The notes under the pieces: model-generated
The model's database searches: none
What the model was told of the DNA's origin: nothing
Seen by the model: the letters and a program-made list of their open reading frames with translations, nothing else
In this document: one piece after another, positions 44,401 through 52,282 of the stretch
How positions within the stretch are numbered: the first letter of the stretch is position 1
Layout: every line of letters begins with the position of its first letter
Source: Mucilaginibacter lappiensis
Lineage (GTDB): Bacteria > Bacteroidota > Bacteroidia > Sphingobacteriales > Sphingobacteriaceae
Reading direction: 5' to 3'
Assembly: GCF_900155965.1 (NCBI RefSeq)
Contig: NZ_FTMG01000012.1
Location: forward strand, 62,001-126,000
DNA: 64,000 bases
Made by a program: the position numbers and the translations under genes

Positions 44401-44954
44401 ACATCTTTGCTATCATATCCCCCAGTTAAGTTGTCTTTATTAACATAATTTGATAGAGTTAGCAGTATAGGCTTATTATATTTTTTATTAAGATTGATAA
44501 GTCCTGTATCGATTTTTGTAATGACAGTATCAGTATGTGGAGCAATAGAAAAACCTTCGCTCACAATCATATCTAATTTGTTTATATTATCCAGTAACGA
44601 ATAATAGGCTTGCGGCTCCCAAGGATGATAGAAAGCGGCATTTATCCGATCTTTGTTATTGGGATGTTTAAGTTGATGGAGACGCTTGGTTCGCTCCATT
44701 TTTTCAATTTCAGATTCTTGAATCTTGAAGGCTTTGTACTTGGTTGATCTTTTTAACTGGTCGAGCTCTTCTTTCGACATTTTTTTCGGAGCCGGGTTCA
44801 GGTTAGGCAGATCGGGGTAATAAGTTGATTTAATGGTAACTATTACGGCTATGATCCCAATGATGAGTACTGCAAGAAGTATGCGGCTGAGCCACTTGAA
44901 TTTATTCCATCTACCTGGTGAATCAGCCTGAAAAACTTGCTTATTTGAAGACAT
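41499..44954 (-). CDS. Trifunctional GH18-like / polysaccharide deacetylase / GT2 glycosyltransferase fusion
   Basis: 1151 residues. Membrane helix (about 22-42), GH18-like domain (about 100-420), NodB deacetylase (about 488-690: TFDD 495-498, NHTFFH 547-552, RPPFN 586-590, LLHD 648-651), a second helix (about 718-745), then a GT2 synthase (VDDGS 801-805, DADT 853-856, EDCD 944-947, QRFRW 981-985) and C-terminal helices. The GT2 part resembles PgaC/NodC-type synthases that make beta-linked GlcNAc polymers, so synthesis, deacetylation and trimming may be combined in one protein. The GH18 motif reads GINVDLDE (213-220), with Asp where the catalytic Glu is usual, so hydrolysis may be weak or lost. 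Confidence 0.9.
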   Translation of the reverse strand: MSSNKQVFQADSPGRWNKFKWLSRILLAVLIIGIIAVIVTIKSTYYPDLPNLNPAPKKMSKEELDQLKRSTKYKAFKIQESEIEKMERTKRLHQLKHPNNKDRINAAFYHPWEPQAYYSLLDNINKLDMIVSEGFSIAPHTDTVITKIDTGLINLNKKYNKPILLTLSNYVNKDNLTGGYDSKDVERIFKSKTLRAGFIKSIVNALYKYKLKGINVDLDEIKDRNSKIYITFQKELYATLSAKKFLVTQNVIPGDDEYDILRLQHVNDFLFVMAIDEHNEYSNAGDISNQHWVEQILDDVCSKIPSEKVILTFAGGAYDWPEKSVGRAIGYQQAISTAQEKQSKIIFDPLSANLHFNYVDQDSLDHTIYFADAATNFNVIRMADDWATGGVALWRMGTEDPRLWSFFQKNLSIDSLHKTGVDLKKLTSVGLNSRKNVEYDGDGEVLDLITTPTIGEINVKLDTNNFTITNQHYIKLPTKYVIRRYGYKPKKVVLTFDDGPDPDFTPRILDILKKENVPAAFFVVGSMAEKNMQLVRREYEEGYEIGNHTFFHPDISTISLDRVVLELNSTRKLIESITGRSTILFRPPFNADAEPQTLAEVIPVAESRRQSYITIGESIDPWDWQPGVTADSIIARTIRQRNAGSMILLHDAGGDTREETVKALPEIIHYFKSHGYQFTTIADVLGKTKADLMPPIPNDPHTGILGPVYDVAVHGYYYINWILIYIFLSAIFLAIGRIVLIGVLAVRQHSENKKMVKARGTDFPLPPVSIIVPAFNEEVNAIATIQSLLKTEYPSFEIIFVDDGSKDKTFEVVSAAYEGNPLVKILTKPNGGKASALNFGITHAKNDYVICIDADTQLKTDAIYHLMTYFTDEEIGAVAGTVKVGNETNIITRWQSIEYITAQNMDRRAFDLINSITVVPGAIGAFRKSAIFKAGGFTYDTLAEDCDLTMRILKQGYIVKNCADAIAYTEAPETINMLLKQRFRWSFGVIQSFWKNRDALFNKKYKFFGMVGMPNILIFQIILPLFSPLADLMMIFALFGAKPEKMLIYYVAFVLIDFIVGIIAFRMEKEDYKKLIYIIPQRFMWRQLMYYVLFKSIRKALKGELSGWGVLKRTGNVNVGKDQNKKTQPVYIIAIVLVLALISFLLYKHFS

Positions 44955-45021
44955 TAAGTGAGTTTACTTCTAAATTTAAAAGTACGGGTTACAAATGAAG
45001 ATTTAATGAATGGGTACTGCG

Positions 45022-45183
45022 TTATTTATGTGTTTTACCCGGTTCTACACCAGAAAAATCAACACCGCATTTACAACTACCACCACATCCCTTTTTTGCT
45101 GTAAAGCTCTTATACAGCATACGGCTGATGTAAAAAACCGCACCTGCAAAAAGAATAATTACTATAATGGTTTGAATATTCAT
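45022..45183 (-). CDS. FeoB-associated Cys-rich membrane protein
   Basis: 53 residues (start 45183, stop 45022). One membrane helix (IQTIIVIILFAGAVFYIS) is followed by a basic stretch and GCGGSCKCGVDF with three cysteines. The layout matches the small FeoB-associated Cys-rich membrane family that usually sits beside feoA/feoB of ferrous iron uptake. No feo gene is in this window, so it is detached from its usual partner. A plus-strand ORF of 66 residues over the same place is spurious. Confidence 0.75.
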   Translation of the reverse strand: MNIQTIIVIILFAGAVFYISRMLYKSFTAKKGCGGSCKCGVDFSGVEPGKTHK

Positions 45184-45327
45184 AATACAAACTTAACAAA
45201 TAACAAATAGCTTGCCAAAGCTAAAATTATGTTTGAATATGTTGAGTCACAATTTTTTCTATTTTTTTGTATATTATATTAATATAAATATTATATATTG
45301 GACTGTCATAAAGCAGAATGATAAATT

Positions 45328-45642
45328 ATGAAAAGATTGAAAGTAAATACATTTGATTTAGGGGTAAGTAGAATACTTACCAGGAATGAATTAAAAAACA
45401 TATTAGGAGGTATCTTACAGCCTTTTCCTAATGGAGATGGTAGTAATGGGACGACCACTTGTAACTTTATGGTTGTTGCACCTGATCCTGCTGGTAATAT
45501 ACAGCATGTAGCTTATAAAAGCGTTGTTGTAAGATCCGATGGAGGTTGCTCTGGTTTTGGCTCTGGGGCTAATTCGTTATGTGTATCTTATATTGAGAAT
45601 CAGGGTTTGCCAAACTGTCATTATCATTGTGATGGTTGCTAA
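45328..45642 (+). CDS. Double-glycine leader Cys-rich peptide (putative RiPP or bacteriocin precursor)
   Basis: 104 residues. The N-terminal MKRLKVNTFDLGVSRILTRN followed by ELKNILGG (GG at 27-28) matches the Bacteroidota type of double-glycine leader cut by peptidase-containing ABC exporters. The core of 76 residues is rich in Gly/Asn/Ser and has six cysteines, two of them in HYHCDGC at the very end. No transporter, peptidase, radical SAM or maturation gene is adjacent, so export machinery would have to be elsewhere. It is set in an AT-rich surrounding with its own upstream region. Confidence 0.65.
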   Translation: MKRLKVNTFDLGVSRILTRNELKNILGGILQPFPNGDGSNGTTTCNFMVVAPDPAGNIQHVAYKSVVVRSDGGCSGFGSGANSLCVSYIENQGLPNCHYHCDGC

Positions 45643-45696
45643 AGTTATAATATTTAGCCTTGTTTGAGGTTTATGTTGTAATTTATTAGTAGTTAT

Positions 45697-45738
45697 TTTC
45701 ATGTCGAAATAAATATTCCTATTTATTTCGACATGAAA
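45697..45738. terminator. Bidirectional terminator hairpin
   Basis: TTTCATGTCGAAATAAAT (45697-45714) and its exact reverse complement (45721-45738) have a 6-nt loop. It lies between the convergent Cys-rich peptide and ATP-grasp-like genes; its right arm contains the last three codons and stop of the minus-strand gene. Confidence 0.8.
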
Positions 45739-46916
45739 GTAATTGTTCCGCCCACCCAGTCAAAATCCTGATTATAACGCACACCTATCATTTTGCCCCG
45801 GCTAAGCCTGGCCAGGCTGATGGCCAGTGTAGGCTTGGTATTGCCATCGGGCCATAAGTACAATAATCTAATCTCTGCCTTTACCCCGCCATCCGGCGCT
45901 TGTATCACAGGTTCATAATTTACTTTTTGCTGTAATATCCAATTTTCAGGATCAGTAATATTTTTGATGTCATCCGGCTTAACGTCGATGATCACTCCCT
46001 GGCCAGCGAAGGAGAATAGGGGTTTGAGCACATAATTCTCTAGGTCGGCAGGTATTTGAATTAATTCATGCAAAAATTGTGTTTTGGGGATATGATCGCC
46101 ATGCAGGTATGGCATAGTAAACTTACTGATGCGGTAAAACCAGTTTGGGTGTGTTATCCACTCCACATCAAGTGGCTGGCGAATGTCAACTACCTGGTTG
46201 AAAATATGATCATCACCATCTATCTCATCAAATATCAGCCGGTTATAAATACGCCTGATGCGTTTTTGTTCGCCATTGACCTCATAAAAAAGCTGATCAC
46301 CCTGTTGTTGCAGATCGCTTAACGAGATAACCGGGATGCGCAGGTATCGCTGGGTGATATAAAAATCAACCGCGGTTTTTTGTTCGGGAGCGTTTAAATC
46401 CATCAGTACCACCTCGTCGGGCTGATAGGGGCCGAGGATGGTTTTTTTCAACAGCTCAAGATATGATTGTTCGTTAAGTCCGCTAGAGTAGATGGTTTTG
46501 TTGGTATCGATATTGAAAACTTCACGATAGGTATTACCCAAATGAACCTGGAAACCATACAAGGAAGGGAAACCCTGTAATTCGATCAGCTTAGGTACTA
46601 TCTGCCCATCCGCATCTTTACAAACACCAAAATCAAGCGCAATGAAATGAGGGTGGTCATTTTCATTAGGCAAACGCCATTTGTTGGGAATGGAGCGTTC
46701 GGTAAGTTCTTTAAATCCGGGTTGCAAAACAGTATCGATGATGCTGTTACCTGCCGCCACCAGTTTATCGCGAAAGTCATCGGTCAGGAAAATCGGTGTT
46801 TCGGCTACGCGGAAAGGTACGGGATTGGGCAAGCCATCATTGAGGCTCGTTAAGAAAGTCTCGTATTTTTCTGCTGTAAAATGCTGGTTAAATATTGCTC
46901 TGGCTGATGGATCCAT
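45723..46916 (-). CDS. ATP-grasp-like protein of unknown function
   Basis: 397 residues, soluble. The C-terminal half looks like an ATP-grasp fold: YVLKPLFSFAGQGVIIDV (lysine and glycine-rich loop), NWILQQKVNYEPVI (hinge with Gln-Gln-Lys) and AEIRLLYLW. The N-terminal half has PHFIALDFGVCKD and LIELQGFPSLYGFQ. No adjacent peptide or biosynthetic partner defines a substrate. It could ligate a carboxylate to an amine, but no named family is recognised. The neighbouring Cys-rich peptide gene is convergent and separated by a terminator, so any link is weak. Confidence 0.6.
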   Translation of the reverse strand: MDPSARAIFNQHFTAEKYETFLTSLNDGLPNPVPFRVAETPIFLTDDFRDKLVAAGNSIIDTVLQPGFKELTERSIPNKWRLPNENDHPHFIALDFGVCKDADGQIVPKLIELQGFPSLYGFQVHLGNTYREVFNIDTNKTIYSSGLNEQSYLELLKKTILGPYQPDEVVLMDLNAPEQKTAVDFYITQRYLRIPVISLSDLQQQGDQLFYEVNGEQKRIRRIYNRLIFDEIDGDDHIFNQVVDIRQPLDVEWITHPNWFYRISKFTMPYLHGDHIPKTQFLHELIQIPADLENYVLKPLFSFAGQGVIIDVKPDDIKNITDPENWILQQKVNYEPVIQAPDGGVKAEIRLLYLWPDGNTKPTLAISLARLSRGKMIGVRYNQDFDWVGGTITFMSK

Positions 46917-46946
46917 AGATATAGCTTATAAACAAACTTACTATTT

Positions 46947-47410
46947 TAGGAGCAAGGAACAAGGATTTTGGAGCAGGTAATTTTGGAATAACTAGCTGCC
47001 GGCTACAGTCCCATTGGAGTCTCTTGGACTTGAAGTTGTCATCGAACGAGGTACGAAGAGAAACTATCTCTTGAGCGGCAGCGAAATATCTTCTACGATT
47101 TGCAATTGAAGCCCTGCACTATGCAGAAGATTTCTCCTCACGCCTCCACGCTGTCCGTTGCTGCTCGTCGAAATGACATGGAGTGGACTTAAACTTAACA
47201 AAATCTGGGTTTACACTTATTTTGTAGTAAATTAATTTAATTAATTGATTATCAATTAAATGAATTAATGTTAACCATGAAAAGTGTAAACCATGTAAAC
47301 CCACTTTTGTAACAAAGTGGCGGCCTGTTCAGGAATTATACTTAAACCCATCTTTACTCCAAAAGTCCTTTCTCCTTATTCCTTGCTCCAAAAAACCTTT
47401 CTCCTTTTAC
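46947..47410. repeat. Three-layer nested palindrome upstream of gpsA
   Basis: Outer layer: GGAGCAAGGA words at 46947-46985 face CCTTGCTCC/TTTCTCC words at 47355-47410. Middle: a CATTTCGA-type repeat at 47038-47177 (GAACGAGGTACGAAG ... TCGAAATGACA). Inner: GGGTTTACACTT near 47207 faces AAGTGTAAACC near 47283. The inner segment also contains TAATTTAATTAATTGA with its inverted partner. The whole 46917-47462 gap has no gene and looks like repeats inserted into repeats. Confidence 0.75.
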
Positions 47411-47462
47411 CTCAATTTTTCATTAATTTGCTTTGTCAATTAAAACCTGGCAATACTATTTA

Positions 47463-48470
47463 ATGCATACAAATAAAAAGAAGATCGCGGTTGTTGGCGG
47501 AGGGAGCTGGGCTACAGCCAATATAAAAATGCTGGCTGATAATACCACAGAAAAGGAAATTTTTTGGTGGATGAGGAATGTGCAGGCGGTTGAACATCTG
47601 CATAAATTTGGGCATAACCCGCATTATTTGAGTTCGGTTGAAATTAAACTGCCAAAACAAAATATCTCTGTCAATCTAAAAGAGATCATACAGCATGCTG
47701 ATATTATTTTACTTAACGTACCGGCGGCATTTTTAAAAGACGCCTTGACAGGTATAACTCCTGCCGACCTGGCCGGTAAAAAAATAGTATCAGCCATAAA
47801 AGGGATAGTGCCTGATGAAAATCTGATCATTGGTGAATTTTTAAACCGGAAGATGGGAATCTCGTTTGATGATTTTATGGTAATCAGCGGCCCCTGTCAC
47901 GCGGAAGAGGTTGCGCTTGAAAAATTATCTTATCTCACTATAGCATCAAGGGATACAGACCTGGCTGCCGAATTTGCCGGGATGATCAATACCCGCTATA
48001 TCAAAACCATCGTATCTGATGATATATATGGCACCGAATATGGTGCTGTGTTAAAAAATGTATATGCCATTGCAAGCGGTATTTGCCATGGGGTGGGTTA
48101 TGGTGATAATTTCCAGGCGGTACTCATATCAAATGCTATACGGGAGTTGGAACGCTTTGTTGATGCGGTACATCCCATCAATAGAGATATCAAGGAATCG
48201 GCTTACCTGGGCGATCTGTTGGTGACCGCTTATTCGCAGTTTAGCCGCAACCGCACCTTTGGTAATATGATAGGTAAGGGGTATACGGTAAAATCGGCCC
48301 AACTGGAGATGAATATGATAGCCGAAGGGTATTATGCAGTAAATTGCCTACAAGAGGTGAATAAACAATACAATGTTGATATGCCTATTTGCGATGCTGT
48401 TTATGCCATTTTATATCGGAAAAGCCCTCCGGCATTGGAAATGAATAATTTGGCCGAAAAATTGAGTTGA
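47463..48470 (+). CDS. gpsA: Glycerol-3-phosphate dehydrogenase, NAD(P)-dependent
   Basis: 335 residues from ATG 47463. The frame stays open to a TTG at 47433, but the conserved core begins KKIAVVGGGSWATA shortly after the ATG. SGPCHAEEVA, the catalytic lysine in EYGAVLKNVYAIASGICHG and NAIRELERFVDAV are visible. It reduces dihydroxyacetone phosphate to sn-glycerol-3-phosphate for phospholipid synthesis. The first glycine motif reads GGGSWAT rather than GAGSWGTA, a common Bacteroidota variant. TTAATTTG at 47423 may be part of its promoter. Confidence 0.93.
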   Translation: MHTNKKKIAVVGGGSWATANIKMLADNTTEKEIFWWMRNVQAVEHLHKFGHNPHYLSSVEIKLPKQNISVNLKEIIQHADIILLNVPAAFLKDALTGITPADLAGKKIVSAIKGIVPDENLIIGEFLNRKMGISFDDFMVISGPCHAEEVALEKLSYLTIASRDTDLAAEFAGMINTRYIKTIVSDDIYGTEYGAVLKNVYAIASGICHGVGYGDNFQAVLISNAIRELERFVDAVHPINRDIKESAYLGDLLVTAYSQFSRNRTFGNMIGKGYTVKSAQLEMNMIAEGYYAVNCLQEVNKQYNVDMPICDAVYAILYRKSPPALEMNNLAEKLS

Positions 48471-48511
48471 TTATTTTGTTATATTAGTAATAAACTTAAC
48501 TATAATTCCTT

Positions 48512-48847
48512 ATGAAAAATTTATTCAAAATCGCCTTACTTGCTGTGTGTACGTTTGTAATATCACCGGCTTTTTCACAAACTAAAACAAAGAAGGATAC
48601 TAGCTTTTTTAAAAAAGTTGGCGACAAAACAGGCAAAGTTGCCACAAGCGTTGGTCATAAAACAGCTGAAATTGCATCTAAAGGTGCTGCAACCGTAGCT
48701 GATAAAAAGTATGCTGAAAAAGTGGGTCCGCACGGACAAACCATTTATATCGACAAAAACTCTCACTACTTTTATGTAAATAAAAAAGGGAAACATGTTT
48801 ATGTTAGCAAAGCTAGATTGAAAGATAAACCTGTAGAGAAAAAATAA
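48512..48847 (+). CDS. Small secreted basic protein
   Basis: 111 residues with a signal peptide (ends near SPAFSQ, residue 23). The middle (KVGDKTGKVATSVGHKTAEI and onward) is an Ala/Lys-rich amphipathic region. The C-terminal part GPHGQTIYIDKNSHYFYVN followed by KKGKHVYVSK resembles short basic adaptor-type repeats with alternating aromatic residues. The mature protein is strongly basic. Function is unknown; periplasmic or secreted by prediction. Confidence 0.7.
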   Translation: MKNLFKIALLAVCTFVISPAFSQTKTKKDTSFFKKVGDKTGKVATSVGHKTAEIASKGAATVADKKYAEKVGPHGQTIYIDKNSHYFYVNKKGKHVYVSKARLKDKPVEKK

Positions 48848-48887
48848 CAAAACCCGGCAGCGTGGGCCAGGGGCATAAAAACTAAAT

Positions 48888-49214
48888 ATGAAACATAAAG
48901 CTTTATTGATCCCGACAATTGGATTGATGCTATTGGTTTTTGCTTGTAACAGGGCTCCTGAGCACCAGGTTAACAAAAAACTGGTAGGCAAATGGCAATC
49001 AAAAGATGGTGAAACCAAGCTTGAAATATCTGATAAAGGATTTACGATGGATGATGGCAAACCCGTTACTGAAGATTATTTTGTAACGAATGATACCATC
49101 TTCACTTCCTATCAAGGTAGCAGGCCATTTACCAAATTCCTGATCAAAAATCTGGACGATCATAAGCTCACCCTGTTTTACCCAGACTCAGACGTGGTTG
49201 AATTTTCCCGCTAA
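48888..49214 (+). CDS. Small lipoprotein, lipocalin-like
   Basis: 108 residues with a lipobox (LVFAC, C20). The mature part begins with a LVGKWQSKDGETKLEIS segment, the pattern of lipocalin-like or META-like beta-barrel domains, followed by alternating strands (DYFVTNDTIFTSY, KLTLFYPDS). Function is unknown. It is followed by a terminator hairpin. Confidence 0.75.
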   Translation: MKHKALLIPTIGLMLLVFACNRAPEHQVNKKLVGKWQSKDGETKLEISDKGFTMDDGKPVTEDYFVTNDTIFTSYQGSRPFTKFLIKNLDDHKLTLFYPDSDVVEFSR

Positions 49215-49219
49215 AAACA

Positions 49220-49254
49220 AAAGCCTTCATGTTGCGGATGCAACTGAAGGCTTT
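49220..49254 (+). terminator. Terminator after the small lipoprotein
   Basis: AAAGCCTTCATGTTG (49220-49234) pairs with CAACTGAAGGCTTT (49241-49254) with one bulged base and a 6-nt loop, 6 bp after the stop. Confidence 0.8.
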
Positions 49255-49320
49255 GTTAACAAAACTAAACTAAAACTAATGCTTCTTTACCAGAGAAGCT
49301 ACATGAAAAACAAATCTTTT

Positions 49321-49418
49321 ATTAGAATCAAGAAGTAAGAGTCAAGAATCAAGAAATGAGCCTTTTTGGCGGCCTTTGTCTTGACTCTTGGTTCTAATCT
49401 CTTGACCCTTTCTAATTA
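49321..49418. repeat. Word-type palindrome at convergent gene ends
   Basis: ATCAAGAAGTAAGAGTCAAG words on the left (49321-49360) face CTTGACTCTTGGTTC words on the right (49378-49418). It ends inside the stop of the helicase gene. It belongs to the same style as the other word palindromes. Confidence 0.7.
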
Positions 49419-51275
49419 GAATCTTCTGCGACGTTCCGGACGATCTTCGCGGCTTTTGCCAGAGAAATCACGGAAACCACCACCAGAGCTGCTTCTTTCG
49501 CTGCTACCACGATGACCACCGCCTTCACGACGTTCGCCACCACGGTAACCGCCACCGCCTTCGCGACGCTCGCCACCACGATATCCACCTTCACGGCGTT
49601 CGCCACCGCCACGGTATCCACCGCCGCTGCTGCGATTATCACTGGTGCCTTCGCCGGATATTTCTATCCTAACCGGACGGCCTTTGTATTCGATCTCTTT
49701 ATAAGCAGTCATTACTTTTTCTACATCCTCATGTGGAACTTCGAAAAATGAATAAACGCCTTTTACATCAATTTTACCAACGGTACGGCCGCTTATTTTG
49801 GTTGTGTTGCAAATGTAACCCAGCAAATCGCCGCGGTTAAATTCATCAACAGAACCTAAGTTTATAAATAAACGGGTGTAAGCTGATGGACCGCTTGATG
49901 CACCACGTTCCGGACGATCGTCCCTGTCCCTGGTGCGGCCTTCTTCAACACTTGCATTCAGGTCAGGAGCATTTTTGTAATAATCCAGAAAACGGTTAAA
50001 TTCGATAGAAGCAAAACGTTTGATAAAATCTTCTTTGCTGATATCTTTAAACTCCTCGATAATGCGTGGCAGGTATTGTTCAATCTGCTCTTCGTTAACG
50101 GTTACGTTATGTACTTTATGTACAATGGAGAACAATTGTTTTTCGCAAACGTCAAAACCTGTAGGGATCTCGGCTTTAATGAATTTTTTACCTATAACAC
50201 GCTCAATCTGACGTATTTTGCCTAATTCTTTACCGTTAACGATAGCGATAGATATACCGGTTTTACCTGCACGGGCTGTACGGCCACTACGGTGGGTGTA
50301 GTTCTCGATTTCGTCAGGTAACGAATAGTTGATCACGTGGGTAACATCATTAACGTCGATACCACGGGCCGCAACGTCTGTAGCTATTAATAGCTGCAGG
50401 TTACGCTCACGGTAGCGTTTCATTACCTTGTCACGTTGTTGTTGTGACAAATCGCCATGTAAAGAATCGGCATTATAACCGTCTTTGATCAGGGCTTCAG
50501 CAATATCCTGGGTCTCAATCTTGGTACGGCAAAAAACAATACCAAAAATATCAGGGTTAAAATCAACAATACGTTTAAACGCGGCATACTTGTCACGGGC
50601 ACGTACTATATAGTACTCATGCTCAATGTTGGCATTGCCAGTGTTTTTGGTGCCCATAGTAAGCTCAAACGGATTCTCCATGTATTTTTTGGCGATCCGC
50701 CTAACTTCGGCAGGCATGGTGGCTGAGAACAGCCAGGTTTTTTTCTCGTCGGGCGTGGTAGATAAAATACTGTCAATGTCTTCCTGAAAGCCCATGTTGA
50801 GCATTTCATCAGCTTCATCCAATACTACGAATTTTACCTGCGAAAAATCTATCGCCTTGCGGTTGATGATATCAAGCATGCGGCCTGGTGTGGCCACAAC
50901 GATCTGTACACCGCGTTTAATCTGGCGTAGCTGATCAGAAATACTTGCACCACCATACACAGCAACAACGTGAACGTTGTTCATATGCTTGGCGTAATTT
51001 TTAATGTCGTTCGTGATCTGTAAACAAAGTTCACGTGTTGGGCATAAAACAAGTGCCTGTGGATGATTTTCTTCGAAATCCAACAGCTCTAATAATGGTA
51101 GGCCAAAGGCAGCAGTCTTACCGGTCCCGGTTTGGGCTAATCCGACAAAATCGTTGCTGCCTGTTAACAATACCGGAATTGACTGTTCCTGGATTGGCGT
51201 TGGGTTTTCAAACCCTAACTCAGAGATGGCATTAACAATATCATGACGGATTCCCAGTTGAATAAATGGGTTCAT
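49416..51275 (-). CDS. DEAD-box ATP-dependent RNA helicase
   Basis: 619 residues. Motifs in order: Q motif FENPTPIQEQSIP (about 22-34), I AQTGTGKTAAFGLP, Ia PTRELCLQI, Ib TPGRMLD, II VLDEADEML, III SATMPAEV, then IVa-VI with ATDVAARGIDV and YTHRSGRTARAGKTG. A DbpA-type RNA-binding domain lies at about 470-545 (RLFINLGSVDEFNRGDLLGYI). The tail (about 550-619) consists of GGYRGGERREGG repeats, an RGG RNA-binding region. It probably acts in cold-stress RNA remodelling, ribosome assembly or RNA decay (DeaD/CsdA/CshA type). Confidence 0.95.
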   Translation of the reverse strand: MNPFIQLGIRHDIVNAISELGFENPTPIQEQSIPVLLTGSNDFVGLAQTGTGKTAAFGLPLLELLDFEENHPQALVLCPTRELCLQITNDIKNYAKHMNNVHVVAVYGGASISDQLRQIKRGVQIVVATPGRMLDIINRKAIDFSQVKFVVLDEADEMLNMGFQEDIDSILSTTPDEKKTWLFSATMPAEVRRIAKKYMENPFELTMGTKNTGNANIEHEYYIVRARDKYAAFKRIVDFNPDIFGIVFCRTKIETQDIAEALIKDGYNADSLHGDLSQQQRDKVMKRYRERNLQLLIATDVAARGIDVNDVTHVINYSLPDEIENYTHRSGRTARAGKTGISIAIVNGKELGKIRQIERVIGKKFIKAEIPTGFDVCEKQLFSIVHKVHNVTVNEEQIEQYLPRIIEEFKDISKEDFIKRFASIEFNRFLDYYKNAPDLNASVEEGRTRDRDDRPERGASSGPSAYTRLFINLGSVDEFNRGDLLGYICNTTKISGRTVGKIDVKGVYSFFEVPHEDVEKVMTAYKEIEYKGRPVRIEISGEGTSDNRSSGGGYRGGGERREGGYRGGERREGGGGYRGGERREGGGHRGSSERSSSGGGFRDFSGKSREDRPERRRRF

Positions 51276-51493
51276 GAATTAAAATAACGAATTTGGCAAC
51301 ATCGCCAAATCGGGCGCAAAGATAGGGATTATATATTTCATATACAATAGTAATGTGGATTTTTAAAAATATCATAACTTTTTGATAATTTGGGAGTTAT
51401 GGTGGGATGGGGTGATATGTAGATCTGTGAATTGAATTTCAATTTGGCAGTCGAATTTTTTTATGTAGGTTTAAAGCCGTTAATTAAGCTGAA

Positions 51494-52282
51494 ATGAACG
51501 ATCTGGAGTTATATTTTAATAAGAATGATAAGCGGGTAATATATAAATGGGCTCATTATTTTGATGTTTATGAGCGTCACTTTAGTAAATACCGTGATAA
51601 AGAAATTGTAATATTAGAAATAGGCACCCTGCACGGCGGCAGTCTGCAAATGTGGAAAAGCTATTTTGGCGATAAAGCAAAAATTTACGGAATGGATATT
51701 AACCCTGCCTGTAAAGCGGTTGAAGAGGAAAATATTAAAGTACTGATAGGTTCCCAAACAGACCGTAAGTTTTTAAGACAGGTGAAGCAGGAAATTCCAC
51801 CAATTGATATTTTAATTGACGATGGTGGGCACACTATGCTGCAGCAAATTGTATCATATGAAGAGCTTTTTGATCACGTTAAGCCCGATGGCGTCTACTT
51901 GTGCGAAGATATACACACTTCGTACTGGCTCAAATATGGTGGAGGCCACAAAAGGCGGGGCAGCTTTATTGAGTATTCCAAAAACTTTATTGATCAGTTG
52001 AATGCTTATCATTCGGTCGAAAAATCATTACCGGTGAGTTCTTTCACCCGTTCGGTAAATTCTGTGCATTATTATGATTCGATAGTAGTTGTGGAAAAAC
52101 GCCCAACGCCACAACCTACTTCGTCACAAACCGGAACCATCAAAACCCCACCTATGAACCTGGAGGTTCACGGTGTGGCAAAAGTTAAAAAGAACCTGAG
52201 ATATCGCCTAAAGCATATAGCAAATGTGGTAACCGCCTTTTTTAAACTACCGTTCAAAAAAGGAAGCTTCGATTATTCTTAG
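51494..52282 (+). CDS. SAM-dependent methyltransferase, macrocin/cephalosporin-hydroxylase-like
   Basis: 262 residues. The Rossmann core shows IVILEIGTLHGGSLQMW (motif I), IYGMDINPAC (motif II), DILIDDGGHTMLQQIVSYE (metal-binding aspartates) and YLCEDIHTSYW. This pattern matches methyltransferases acting on sugars or macrolide-like hydroxyls (demethylmacrocin O-methyltransferase type). A proline/threonine linker and basic C-terminal helix (about 205-260) are extra and may touch the membrane. No biosynthetic cluster surrounds it. Confidence 0.8.
   Translation: MNDLELYFNKNDKRVIYKWAHYFDVYERHFSKYRDKEIVILEIGTLHGGSLQMWKSYFGDKAKIYGMDINPACKAVEEENIKVLIGSQTDRKFLRQVKQEIPPIDILIDDGGHTMLQQIVSYEELFDHVKPDGVYLCEDIHTSYWLKYGGGHKRRGSFIEYSKNFIDQLNAYHSVEKSLPVSSFTRSVNSVHYYDSIVVVEKRPTPQPTSSQTGTIKTPPMNLEVHGVAKVKKNLRYRLKHIANVVTAFFKLPFKKGSFDYS

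Noticed and set aside
45010..45210. 66-residue plus-strand ORF
   Set aside because: The opposite strand encodes a recognisable FeoB-associated Cys-rich membrane protein; this ORF is its shadow.
49412..49751. Ala/Val-rich and Thr/Ala-rich ORFs over the helicase tail
   Set aside because: Other-frame translations of the GC-rich RGG repeat of the DEAD-box helicase.
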